From Cellvibrionaceae bacterium AOL6 (GTDB lineage Bacteria > Pseudomonadota > Gammaproteobacteria > Pseudomonadales > Cellvibrionaceae), in the NCBI GenBank assembly GCA_003265435.1, contig NOXC01000005.1, positions 62,001 through 126,000 of the forward strand: a DNA stretch of 64,000 bases, in the 5' to 3' direction. The notes beneath the pieces were generated by a model, which ran no database searches, was not told the origin of the DNA, and saw only the letters and a list, made by a program, of their open reading frames with translations. How positions within the stretch are numbered: the first letter of the stretch is position 1; each line of letters opens with the position of its first letter. This document shows positions 34,965 through 43,549 of this stretch, piece by piece. The position numbers were made by a program, and so were the translations under genes.

Positions 34965-37055
34965 ATGCAACAGCCGACCATTAGACTACTGATCATCAAT
35001 GACTCTGCGGATGAGGCCGAACGCCTGATCAGCATGCTGCAGAACGCTGGACGCTCGGTGCGCGCGACACATGTCGAAAGCGAAGAAGCGCTGAGCAAAC
35101 TGATGCAGGAAAAGCTCTGGGATTTGCTGATCGCAACAGACAGTTCCGACAACGTCAAAGTCGTCGATGCGATAAAGCTGATTCGGCGCCAAAACAAAGA
35201 CATTCCCTTAATCCTGCTCACTGACCGGGAAGGCTCTCAACCCTGTGTTGAAGGCCTGAAGCTGGGTGCGCGCGATGTGGTCCGTCTGGACGAAGATCAG
35301 CACCTACTGCTCGTGATTGATCGCGAACTCGCCAATCGACTCGAACGAGAGACGCGCCGCGCCGCCGAACGACGCTTCAATGACATCGCCAAACGCAACC
35401 AGCAACTCCTCGACAGCTCGCGTGACGCGATTGCGTTTGTGCAAGACGGCATGTTCCTTTACGCGAACGAATCTTTCGCTGAAATCTTGAGCTATGAGAG
35501 CCGGGATGACATTGAATGCCTACCCGTCATTGATATTGTCAAGGCGTCCGAGCACGAAGCGCTGAAATCCTTCCTAAAGAATTTCACCCTGAAAGTCAGC
35601 GACACCGAAACCAAGCAACTGCCGTTGACGCTGCTCAAACCGGATGGCGAAGAGCAGGCCATCGAATTTGAAGTGCATAAAGCCGTCTATGATGACGAAA
35701 GCTGCATTCAGTTGCTGTACCACCCTCGCAGTGGCAATACAGAAGAACTGGAAGCGCAAATCGAGGAAATCAAAAACCTCGATTCCCTGACCGGGCTGTA
35801 CAACAAAAGCTTCCTGATGGATCGCCTTGGCGAGCTGATTCAACGCGCCTGCGACAAAGAATACAACAGCGCACTGTTCCATATCGGCATCGATAATTTT
35901 CAGTCTACGGTCTCATCCAAGGTGGGCGTAGGCGCCATCGATAAGGCCTTGGCCGAGATTGCGCGCTTCACCCAAACCCAGGTCAAAAAATCGGATACGC
36001 TGTGCCGATACGGTGACGACTCTTTCATCCTGGTTGCGCCAAAAATCAATGCCATCCAGGCTCAGGAACGGGCACGTGACATTGGCCGCGCCTTGCGCGA
36101 TTACGTCGTTGAAGTCGACGGGAAAACCCTGCACTTCAACTACCACATCGGCATTTCGGTCATCAATGAAACCAGCTCGAACATCGATACGCCGATTGAC
36201 CAAAGCATTCAAGCGCTTGAGCAGGCTCGCAAACAAGCCGACGAAAAACCTGAAACCATTTCCTGTATCTACGAAGCAGAAGTGGAAGAAAGTGCGGAAC
36301 GCAATATTCTGAAGACGGTTCAGAACGCACTGGATGAAGGTCGCTTCAAGCTGCTATTCCAACCCATCCTCAGCCTGCGCGGTGCCGAAAAAGAGCACTA
36401 CGAAGTGCTGCTGCGCATGATTGACGAACACGACAACGAAGTGTCGCCTGTTGAGTTCCTCGATGAAGCCGCAAGCATCGGCGCCACGACGCGCATCGAC
36501 CGCTGGGTTATTCTGGAAGCCACCAAGACGTTGGCAAAACACCGTAAAAATGGCAACGACACCTTACTGATCATCCACCTGAGTAAAGACTCGATATTGG
36601 ATGAAAGCTTGGTGCCTTGGCTCAACGTCGTGTTCAAGACCGCCGAGCTGCCCACCAACACGGTAATTTTCCAGCTCAACGAGGTGGACATAAATGACCA
36701 CCTGAACGACGCCAAAAAATTCACCGAAGCCCTGCAAAAAATTGGCTGCAACGTGAGCGTGAACCACTTTGGCTGTGTATTGAATCCGTTCAAAATACTC
36801 GATGAGATTTCCGCGAACTACACCAAGATCGACGGTTCTTTTACACAGGACGTGCAGAACAACGACGAAGGTGTCCAAGCCCTCAACGAGCTCGTCAGCG
36901 AGCTACACCAAAAAGACAAGATCACCATCGTCCCTTACGTCGAGAGTGCCGCGCTGCTGTCGAAACTCTGGCAGTCCGGTGTGCACTATATCCAAGGCTA
37001 CTACCTACAGGGCCCTGCCGCGACGATGGACTACGACTTCGATATGGAAAGCTAA
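34965..37055 (+). CDS. fimX: FimX-like REC-PAS-GGDEF-EAL protein
   Basis: This 696-residue protein has a receiver-like domain (1-125, with Asp59), a PAS domain (about 140-260), a GGDEF domain in which the active motif is changed to GDDSF (350-354), and an EAL domain in which EAL is changed to EVL (480-482). FimX of Pseudomonas aeruginosa (691 residues) has the same layout and the same kind of degeneracy: it binds c-di-GMP through the inactive EAL domain and controls type IV pilus assembly and twitching. The upstream PilZ-like gene supports this. The degenerate motifs suggest a sensor, not an enzyme. Confidence 0.9.
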   Translation: MQQPTIRLLIINDSADEAERLISMLQNAGRSVRATHVESEEALSKLMQEKLWDLLIATDSSDNVKVVDAIKLIRRQNKDIPLILLTDREGSQPCVEGLKLGARDVVRLDEDQHLLLVIDRELANRLERETRRAAERRFNDIAKRNQQLLDSSRDAIAFVQDGMFLYANESFAEILSYESRDDIECLPVIDIVKASEHEALKSFLKNFTLKVSDTETKQLPLTLLKPDGEEQAIEFEVHKAVYDDESCIQLLYHPRSGNTEELEAQIEEIKNLDSLTGLYNKSFLMDRLGELIQRACDKEYNSALFHIGIDNFQSTVSSKVGVGAIDKALAEIARFTQTQVKKSDTLCRYGDDSFILVAPKINAIQAQERARDIGRALRDYVVEVDGKTLHFNYHIGISVINETSSNIDTPIDQSIQALEQARKQADEKPETISCIYEAEVEESAERNILKTVQNALDEGRFKLLFQPILSLRGAEKEHYEVLLRMIDEHDNEVSPVEFLDEAASIGATTRIDRWVILEATKTLAKHRKNGNDTLLIIHLSKDSILDESLVPWLNVVFKTAELPTNTVIFQLNEVDINDHLNDAKKFTEALQKIGCNVSVNHFGCVLNPFKILDEISANYTKIDGSFTQDVQNNDEGVQALNELVSELHQKDKITIVPYVESAALLSKLWQSGVHYIQGYYLQGPAATMDYDFDMES

Positions 37056-37379
37056 CAAAATTCAGCTCTATGGAGGCGCTAGCCGCTCGTAGGCCGTGTT
37101 GTCTAGGCCTGTATCCGCCCGCTGTTCCATACAGGGAGCGACGGCAACGCTCATGATGATCTCGTTGTCTATAGGCAGGCTTGGCAGTTCTTTGCACTCT
37201 TGAGGCAAGGCGCTGGCTTGCAATGAGGAAATTCGAGTATCGACGTTGGATTCACTGCAGTGAATAATTAGTTATAGCCACCAAGCTGAATTGTCTCTGA
37301 GTATCGAGTGGTTACCGCGCTTGCCGCAAAAATGGCGCTCTCTACGGGTAAGCCATTTAGTGAAAAAATTCAGCCTTAA
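37056..37379. other. Left junction of the inserted region
   Basis: About 320 bases between the fimX stop and the end of the convergent receiver gene. The ten-base string AAAATTCAGC occurs at 37057-37066, just after the fimX stop, and again at 37365-37374, just before the receiver gene end. It may be a chance match or a trace of insertion. No gene or strong terminator is seen. Confidence 0.35.
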
Positions 37380-39188
37380 TTAATCTTTAATAGTAAAGGA
37401 AGCTGCCCGGTAACCCAATCCGATTCTCGTAACACTTGCACCTACTTTTTGAATATAGTTTAGAGCATATTCATACCTAAGCTTAGCTTTTACCTGCGCT
37501 GTTTTTGGAGCCAGCTCTATTTCACCCTCATTTAGTACTGGACTTAATATATCAAAACTTCTGTTAGATAATCGACCATCCTTTTTAGCCACAAAAGTAC
37601 GCCAAGTCACCTTGTCAGAGCCAAAATCCGAATTACTATCTTGAAGCCCTAAACACTCGATTTTACCTTCCTCAACTTCTGCAAAGCAGTATCGGCCACT
37701 ATTTATATGCTTTTCGGTCAAATCTTCTGATTTCACCACGATGAGCTTTAGCGCTGTGAAAGGTCTCAACTCGCTACTATTGCCCGTAAACGCTATCGTG
37801 TTTTGTCCGGGCTCCATATCACACGCCGGTGTTGCGCATACCCACCACTCGTTGCCCATTTCAAAAATGTGACCGCAATCAAGGTGGTCGTCATCGCTGA
37901 CGAGCGGTAATGTAGATATATAACTATTGAACTGGGATGCTGCAGCCCTCTCAACAATTTTATCGGACAAGTCGACCCCATAGTGAGAGGCGAACTGTTG
38001 ATTCATGCATTCATCCGCAACGAAGATACTTTCTCCGAACTTAACTACCGCTGAAGTTATTTGGTGGCTAAGCGTTTCAGCTTGCCGAGCAAGATGCTCC
38101 CGAACAAGTGTTGCGCGCTTCTCTTCAGTACCGCTTTTCCGGATAAGGTCGTAGAAATACGCGAATACATGAGCCTTCGATAAAGTTCGGTCTTCAGCCT
38201 CAACTCCGTTACAATTAATCTCATGCCTTACTTTTGCCGACAGCAATCGGGACGGTGATGGCCGCCAAGCCTCGAGGGCGGACTGCAATTCACCAAGAAG
38301 GTTTTGTTGATTTTTTTTTACAAATGTTACAAATCCGCGCCCGGTTCGCAGCCAAAGCTTGTCATCTTCTAGTGTCCAGTTCAAACCATCAAAACACTCT
38401 TTTGAAAATATGTCTTCGTGATCTTTTTCGAATTTTTCAATAGCCCAAAGTGCGAACCCACGCTTATACTTCCCTGTAAGGTTGAGCTTATCCGCCCAAG
38501 CAGCGAGTCGGGACAACGGCCCCTCATTTCTCATATACGACCTTAAAGCTTGCTCACAACTATTAGATTTGTGACGAAACTTGACATAGTCGGCATGGTC
38601 AAAGTGATCGGCGAGTTCTTTTGAGTTAAATAGCTCGTCGTCTGTAAGATCGTCAAGAGATTCTTGCACACATTGGACAAGTGCCGATTGGTTTAAGCTT
38701 GGGTACAACGGGGAACAAAGGCTCAGAAGGCAGCGATAGAACACTTCTGAAAGTTGCTTTTCCTGAGTGTGGATAACAATAAGATTAAAGTGATGATTTC
38801 TCAGAACAGATTTTAAAATTTGTCGAGCGCGACGCCCCTCTAGACCGCTGGATTCACCTTCTAGGTTGTAATCAAGAACTAAAAGGTCCGATTGATGAAG
38901 ATGGTTCGCAGTTCGCTCTAGGGGCATCCCTCCCTCTTGGGCATCATGAATATCAATGATCAAGGCTGGGTTTTGAGCTCTGAATTGGTTGATCACACTC
39001 AGCGTACCTTTCGATTGAGTACGCCAGCTTTTTGCCGCGGAGCGCTTATTTAGCTCGGTGTCTCGACCGGCTTCTGGAAGCTGTTCGTTCAGAATTTCAG
39101 CCCATGTTGGGTACTGATCATCGACGATAAGCACTGAGCGTATGGGGTCGATAAAGGCTTCTTTAATAAGGCTCTGAAATGCTGTCAT
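37380..39188 (-). CDS. Receiver-domain protein with unknown C-terminal module
   Basis: This 602-residue protein has an N-terminal receiver domain: 'RSVLIVDDQYPTW' with acidic Asp23/Asp24, 'SDLLVLDYNLEGE' with the likely phosphoacceptor Asp106, and 'LIVIHTQEK' (Thr141). The spacing between the acidic pair and the phospho-Asp (82 residues) is nearly twice that of a CheY domain, so it carries an insertion, as in the divergent Response_reg_2 group. Residues about 180-602 are unrecognised; 'WWVCATPACDMEPGQ' (with Cys pair) and 'TWRTFVAKKDGRLSN' stand out. No nuclease motif was found. It starts two bases after the GHKL gene stop and is the last gene of the three-gene operon. Confidence 0.8.
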   Translation of the reverse strand: MTAFQSLIKEAFIDPIRSVLIVDDQYPTWAEILNEQLPEAGRDTELNKRSAAKSWRTQSKGTLSVINQFRAQNPALIIDIHDAQEGGMPLERTANHLHQSDLLVLDYNLEGESSGLEGRRARQILKSVLRNHHFNLIVIHTQEKQLSEVFYRCLLSLCSPLYPSLNQSALVQCVQESLDDLTDDELFNSKELADHFDHADYVKFRHKSNSCEQALRSYMRNEGPLSRLAAWADKLNLTGKYKRGFALWAIEKFEKDHEDIFSKECFDGLNWTLEDDKLWLRTGRGFVTFVKKNQQNLLGELQSALEAWRPSPSRLLSAKVRHEINCNGVEAEDRTLSKAHVFAYFYDLIRKSGTEEKRATLVREHLARQAETLSHQITSAVVKFGESIFVADECMNQQFASHYGVDLSDKIVERAAASQFNSYISTLPLVSDDDHLDCGHIFEMGNEWWVCATPACDMEPGQNTIAFTGNSSELRPFTALKLIVVKSEDLTEKHINSGRYCFAEVEEGKIECLGLQDSNSDFGSDKVTWRTFVAKKDGRLSNRSFDILSPVLNEGEIELAPKTAQVKAKLRYEYALNYIQKVGASVTRIGLGYRAASFTIKD

Positions 39189-39190
39189 TG

Positions 39191-42157
39191 TCAGAATCTC
39201 GCACCTTTAAATTCAATAACAAAATTTGCCCCAGAGAGCGCTTGAAATTTTTTTTCATTCGCATAGTGAATGGAGTGCCCCCCCAACGCGAGATTCATTC
39301 GACACAAGTAAAGACCTATACCTCGACCGCCATTCATTTTACGCGTAAAAAACATCTTAAATAATTGCTCTCTATCTGTCGGATCAATGCCGGGTCCGTT
39401 ATCTGATACTGTGACAACCCCATCGATAGCATCCAACCGTATCATCGGCGCCTCTACACCGCTATGAACCAACCAATATATGCTATTGTTCACGAGATTC
39501 ACGAAAACCGGAAAAAGCCGAGATGGTTGCTCATCAACCGAAAACTCTCTAAAAGCAACAGACCCTTCGATACCAATGCTTCTCGCCTTCACGACCGAAG
39601 CAAAGAAGCTTTGAAGGTAATCTATTATTTCAGTACCGGATATCTTTCGCCTTACCTTTGCCCCAGAAATCTTTAGTGGCGAAAGAAATTCCAATTGCTG
39701 ACTTAGCCCCTCAAAGCCAATTTCGACTTGCTCTGTCCCGGGCGGAGAGCCCCCACTTTTTATTTGATCCAAACCTCCCCGAATCAGCTGCTCATTTGTC
39801 TGTAGCTCGTGCCCTAGTATCTCTACCGTTATTCCAAGTTGCGCCACCTGATTCAACTTATTCAGTTCATCTCTTAGCTCAGTATTATCCACTGTTCCCT
39901 GCCTAGCTATAAGCTCAACATCGATGTTCTCTTTCAAAAGACTCAGGGTATCAATGTACGACTGAAATATGCTTTCGTTTTCTTCATCAACTATGTGACG
40001 AAGTGCTGTTAACTTTTCGAGAGCCTCGTTGAGCGCGCAGCCGCCGCTCTCCACCTGCGAAACAATTGGCATTGCTTGATCATGAAAGGCTTTACTACGC
40101 CGCGAGAAGATTTCCTCTATTCTCTGCACTTCGGAGTTCTGCAGCCTGGATACCTGCTGGCGCCATCGTTTTGTGCGCGCATGTATTTGCCCTGCCAGTT
40201 GACGCACATGCTTTTCTAGTATTTCCTGCGGCTTGGCTGGTCTAATTTTTTCAATAGAGTCTTTTCTCTTTTCCGCTATCTCTCTTAGCAAGTGTTGCGC
40301 TTCTGAATAGGACCGTCGAAACTCTCGATAATCATCTTCGCTTGCTCCTAGGCTCGACGGAGCACCCACTATGCGCAGGCTAGAAATATTTTCATCAAAC
40401 TGGGTAAGTTTCTTTTGAGCCTCTGCAATATCTGCTTCATTTTGCATATTAAGGCTGGAGCGATAGGCAGCGATTTCATCGACGAGGTTAGAAATTTTGG
40501 GAAGATTGGAGTTCAGACGGGCACGAAAAAGCTTGCGATTACGTTTAGCTAGTGCCTTTCTCGCTAGTTCCGCTTTAGCTTTTTGATTCTGTTCTCTAAT
40601 GTCTGGAAGTTCTGTCTTTCGCGCCTCAGATTCTGAGCCAAAATATTCACGAGCAGTAGTCCGAAGTACGTTTACAACAAGAATTCGTAACGCTTTAGCT
40701 GCTCTGTTGTCAATAAATCCTTCTCGGCCTGCTTTGTCGCGAAGATTCGGGTTTCTCTCTCGCGATATCGCAACTCGCCCAAACATTCGACGTGCATTCC
40801 AAAATTCACGACCAGCGCTTACGCTACGGCGTTGTTCAATTTCGAAGAAATCGCTGTCCACTCGCCCATATGGTAGTACTCGCAGCCCATTTCGATAAAT
40901 CATGAAACTGGAGTAACGATCCGCTAGTTCGTTAAGCCTTGCATGTTGATCATCAGAGTGAGTTGAATTCACGCGATCTCGCTCATAAGTGGCAAGATGT
41001 AAAGAAAAAGGACCAACAAATGTCGTAGGGCCTTTTGGTGGAGAATAATCCGCCGGAGGTAAAATAATGTAACTGTCCCCCACTTCTCTCCATTCGCCAA
41101 ACGCCTTTATTTGCCCTCTAAATACGCCATTTTTGTCAAAATTTCCACTGATAACGTGTTCCATGTCATCAGTAATCTGGTGGTTAAGGCGAAGGCTATT
41201 CTTCCCTATGATCTGATCCGGTGCTCCGTGGGCCCATATAACAACCTCATAGTTGAAATCAGGGTCAAACGCATTGGTTTCGTTTGCATCTGCGTTCACA
41301 AAGGGGTCTGTAAACGCAGACAAAGTAGAGAAAAAATTCTCTCTTATTTTTGTAGCAGAAACATCTGGGTCAATAGTTGGAAGCTGAGCCTGCAAATCGT
41401 AATTAATCCCTGAAACCAGTAGTGCAGTCCCGGATTCACTTTCACCAGTCCATACGCTCCATTTCGAAAGTTGCGACTCATCAAACCTTGCCTTCACGAT
41501 TGTATTAGCAATATCTTCCGAGGGAATACTAGAGCTATTTTCAGAGTCCTGTATCAATGCATCGTAGTCAGACCAAGCTCGTTTCAATCGACTCGTTCTA
41601 GCTACGTCTTCGTTACTTCCCCAGACGTTAGCCATCAGAGTATCAAATAGCTCAGGAAGGACCTTTAATAATTGGCTCTTGTCATCAAAATGTGTTACCG
41701 GGAGCGTAATGTCGGACAGGGTCAAAAAAGGGTTTTCGAAAATTCGCCAATCGACTAGGGCCGCCACGAAATCATGGCCTTTTCGTTTCGATACAATAAG
41801 AAGTAGTGGCCCAAGGTTGGCTGAAGACAAACGCCCTATTCCCTTCTGGCCTTGTTTTGACCGTTCTGGCAGTCCTTTTCGATCAGGTTTGATAGAAGCC
41901 GATGAGTTGTATTTGGAATCGGTGCCGATAACAAGCCATCTATCTACAAACTCTGTATGACTCATGCCGTGACCGTCGTCAAAAATCGCAGCGACAGGCT
42001 CTTCACAGTCAAAGATATGGAGACCTACGGATCTTGCGTAGGCATCATAAGAGTTTTTCCAAAGTTCTGAAATAGCCGTCGGGCAGTCTGCAATCTGTTC
42101 ACGACCCAAGTGGTCGACCGTGCGAGCTTGCGTTCGAAAGGGTAGGCTGTAAATCAT
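39191..42157 (-). CDS. Double GHKL ATPase, MORC/Hsp90-like plus histidine-kinase-like
   Basis: This 988-residue protein has two different GHKL modules. The N-terminal one is of the MORC/MutL/Hsp90 kind: 'AISELWKNSYDAY' (Glu31, Asn35), 'IFDDGHGMS' (60-66) and 'KGIGRLSS' (105-112). Residues about 500-770 are highly charged and predicted coiled coil. The C-terminal module is of histidine-kinase type: an H-box-like 'ILGHELQTNEQ' (His783), N box 'VNLVNNSIYW', G1 'SDNGPGI' (918-924), F box 'FFTRK' and G2 'GGRGIGLYL' (943-951). So it could autophosphorylate His783 and pass phosphate to the receiver protein encoded next. It overlaps the methyltransferase gene by four bases. Codon use is A+T rich compared with neighbours. 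No transmembrane segment is seen. Confidence 0.85.
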   Translation of the reverse strand: MIYSLPFRTQARTVDHLGREQIADCPTAISELWKNSYDAYARSVGLHIFDCEEPVAAIFDDGHGMSHTEFVDRWLVIGTDSKYNSSASIKPDRKGLPERSKQGQKGIGRLSSANLGPLLLIVSKRKGHDFVAALVDWRIFENPFLTLSDITLPVTHFDDKSQLLKVLPELFDTLMANVWGSNEDVARTSRLKRAWSDYDALIQDSENSSSIPSEDIANTIVKARFDESQLSKWSVWTGESESGTALLVSGINYDLQAQLPTIDPDVSATKIRENFFSTLSAFTDPFVNADANETNAFDPDFNYEVVIWAHGAPDQIIGKNSLRLNHQITDDMEHVISGNFDKNGVFRGQIKAFGEWREVGDSYIILPPADYSPPKGPTTFVGPFSLHLATYERDRVNSTHSDDQHARLNELADRYSSFMIYRNGLRVLPYGRVDSDFFEIEQRRSVSAGREFWNARRMFGRVAISRERNPNLRDKAGREGFIDNRAAKALRILVVNVLRTTAREYFGSESEARKTELPDIREQNQKAKAELARKALAKRNRKLFRARLNSNLPKISNLVDEIAAYRSSLNMQNEADIAEAQKKLTQFDENISSLRIVGAPSSLGASEDDYREFRRSYSEAQHLLREIAEKRKDSIEKIRPAKPQEILEKHVRQLAGQIHARTKRWRQQVSRLQNSEVQRIEEIFSRRSKAFHDQAMPIVSQVESGGCALNEALEKLTALRHIVDEENESIFQSYIDTLSLLKENIDVELIARQGTVDNTELRDELNKLNQVAQLGITVEILGHELQTNEQLIRGGLDQIKSGGSPPGTEQVEIGFEGLSQQLEFLSPLKISGAKVRRKISGTEIIDYLQSFFASVVKARSIGIEGSVAFREFSVDEQPSRLFPVFVNLVNNSIYWLVHSGVEAPMIRLDAIDGVVTVSDNGPGIDPTDREQLFKMFFTRKMNGGRGIGLYLCRMNLALGGHSIHYANEKKFQALSGANFVIEFKGARF

Positions 42158-43296
42158 GCCGCCCTCCCTTTGGTTTTTGAAGACTGATTGGAAGAAGGTT
42201 GCTTCCGGTGCTTCTTCAATATCGGTAGCAAGTGTTCAATCAAGACTCTCGCCAGCTCGACAGGCACAGCGTTACCGATTTGTTGTCCAGCTGCGATGAG
42301 ACCTCCGTGAAAAACGAAGTCATCTGGAAAGGTTTGAATACGAGCCGCCTGTCGTACTGTTATTCCGTGATGTTTCGTGGGATGCACGAAGCGGCCTTTA
42401 GATGGGTTGATGCACGCCGTTGTCATTGTCGGAGCCGGTTTCGATGGATCGATCCTACCGTATACATCTTTGTGACCATCATGATGTTTATGGCACGGCA
42501 ACACTCTACCAGATTGACTGCGTGAGCCCCCATTAACAGGTGTACGCTTGAACGCTTCGATCAAATCTGGACCGTGATTCATATGAATGTTATTTGGATC
42601 ATTTTTGAGTTGCTTGCTTTTGAAAACTCCTGCGGCTGGAATCCAATTTGGTAAATGACTCTCAGAATCTGGAGCAGCATGAGTGGGAGAAGGAGGCCAA
42701 GTTGGTGCAGATGAAAATCTCTCCAGATCATAGCCTAATATGAACACACGGCGTCGGTTCTGGGGAACTCCATAGTCTCTCGCGTTCAGTAGCTTAGGTT
42801 CCAATACTCCATAACCTGTTACCTCTGCGAGTTTATAAAAAGTCTCTATATATTTACGGTGTCGGGGCCAGAGGAGCCCAGGCACGTTCTCAACTAGAAA
42901 TACGCTTGGCCTAATAACTCGTACGTACTCAAAGTATCGCAACAGCAGATCATTGCGCGGGTCATTTATTCCCGCTCCGTTAATCCTATGAGTGGAGAAT
43001 CCTTGGCAAGGAGGCCCCCCAAGCATGATGTCACAATGAAATTGGTCGAACCCTGCTCTTTTATAGAGTGTTTGTGGGTCAAGTTTAGTAATATCTTCCT
43101 CAAACAGGATGGTTTTGGAAAGATTAGACTCTATAAGATTGGATCGATACGTAGCGCAAGCATGCTTATCCCATTCGACTGCCGCAGCAACTTTTACTCC
43201 GGCAAGTTGTGAGCCCAATGAGAACCCCCCAGCGCCAGCGAACAAATCGCACGCTAACACATCAGACTTTCGCCACTTGCTCTGTCCCCGCTTCAT
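42154..43296 (-). CDS. C5 DNA cytosine methyltransferase
   Basis: This 380-residue Dcm-type enzyme transfers a methyl group from SAM to carbon 5 of cytosine. All key motifs are present: I 'DLFAGAGGFSLG' (17-28), IV 'GGPPCQGFS' with catalytic Cys97, VI 'VENVPG' (135-140), VIII 'QNRRRVF' (179-185), IX 'RQAARIQTFPDDF', and X 'GNAVP'. The target-recognition region between VIII and IX is short. It looks fully active. It leads a three-gene operon with the GHKL and receiver genes. No cognate restriction endonuclease is recognised nearby. The ATG at 43296 lacks a Shine-Dalgarno; an 11-codon frame ending four bases upstream may couple translation. The target sequence cannot be read. Confidence 0.95.
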   Translation of the reverse strand: MKRGQSKWRKSDVLACDLFAGAGGFSLGSQLAGVKVAAAVEWDKHACATYRSNLIESNLSKTILFEEDITKLDPQTLYKRAGFDQFHCDIMLGGPPCQGFSTHRINGAGINDPRNDLLLRYFEYVRVIRPSVFLVENVPGLLWPRHRKYIETFYKLAEVTGYGVLEPKLLNARDYGVPQNRRRVFILGYDLERFSSAPTWPPSPTHAAPDSESHLPNWIPAAGVFKSKQLKNDPNNIHMNHGPDLIEAFKRTPVNGGSRSQSGRVLPCHKHHDGHKDVYGRIDPSKPAPTMTTACINPSKGRFVHPTKHHGITVRQAARIQTFPDDFVFHGGLIAAGQQIGNAVPVELARVLIEHLLPILKKHRKQPSSNQSSKTKGRAA

Positions 43297-43408
43297 ATTA
43301 TTAGTCTATTGATCTACTTCTGTTTGTCATTATCACCAACTCGACTCCTTGCTCCCCCTGCTGTCTACCTTCACATTTTTTATGGTTACTAATGAACCAG
43401 AACTGTGG

Positions 43409-43423
43409 CCCCCCCCCCCCCCC
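43409..43423. repeat. Run of 15 C upstream of the methyltransferase operon
   Basis: An uninterrupted run of 15 C (G on the coding strand) lies 113 bases upstream of the methyltransferase start. Such tracts are prone to slipped-strand changes in length. In the promoter region it could switch expression of the operon. It could also be an assembly or sequencing artefact. Confidence 0.8.
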
Positions 43424-43549
43424 TACTTCTTCATAGCCGATTGGATTTCGAGAGCTGATTTGTAATCACAATGACAAGGTGAGCAAGAGCTGGCCATATT
43501 GTTCTTCATGGGCCCGGGAGCCGTATGTCCCATACAGTAATTCGATGTT

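Noticed and set aside
37057-37374. AAAATTCAGC direct repeat as target-site duplication of the island
   Set aside because: Both copies are at the same (left) end of the island, 308 bases apart, so they do not bracket it; ten bases of A+T-rich DNA may match by chance.
43423-43509. 28-codon minus-strand frame with Cys-x2-Cys-x-Cys
   Set aside because: The Cys cluster is suggestive, but there is no ribosome site and the sequence is too short to judge; it lies in a decayed region.
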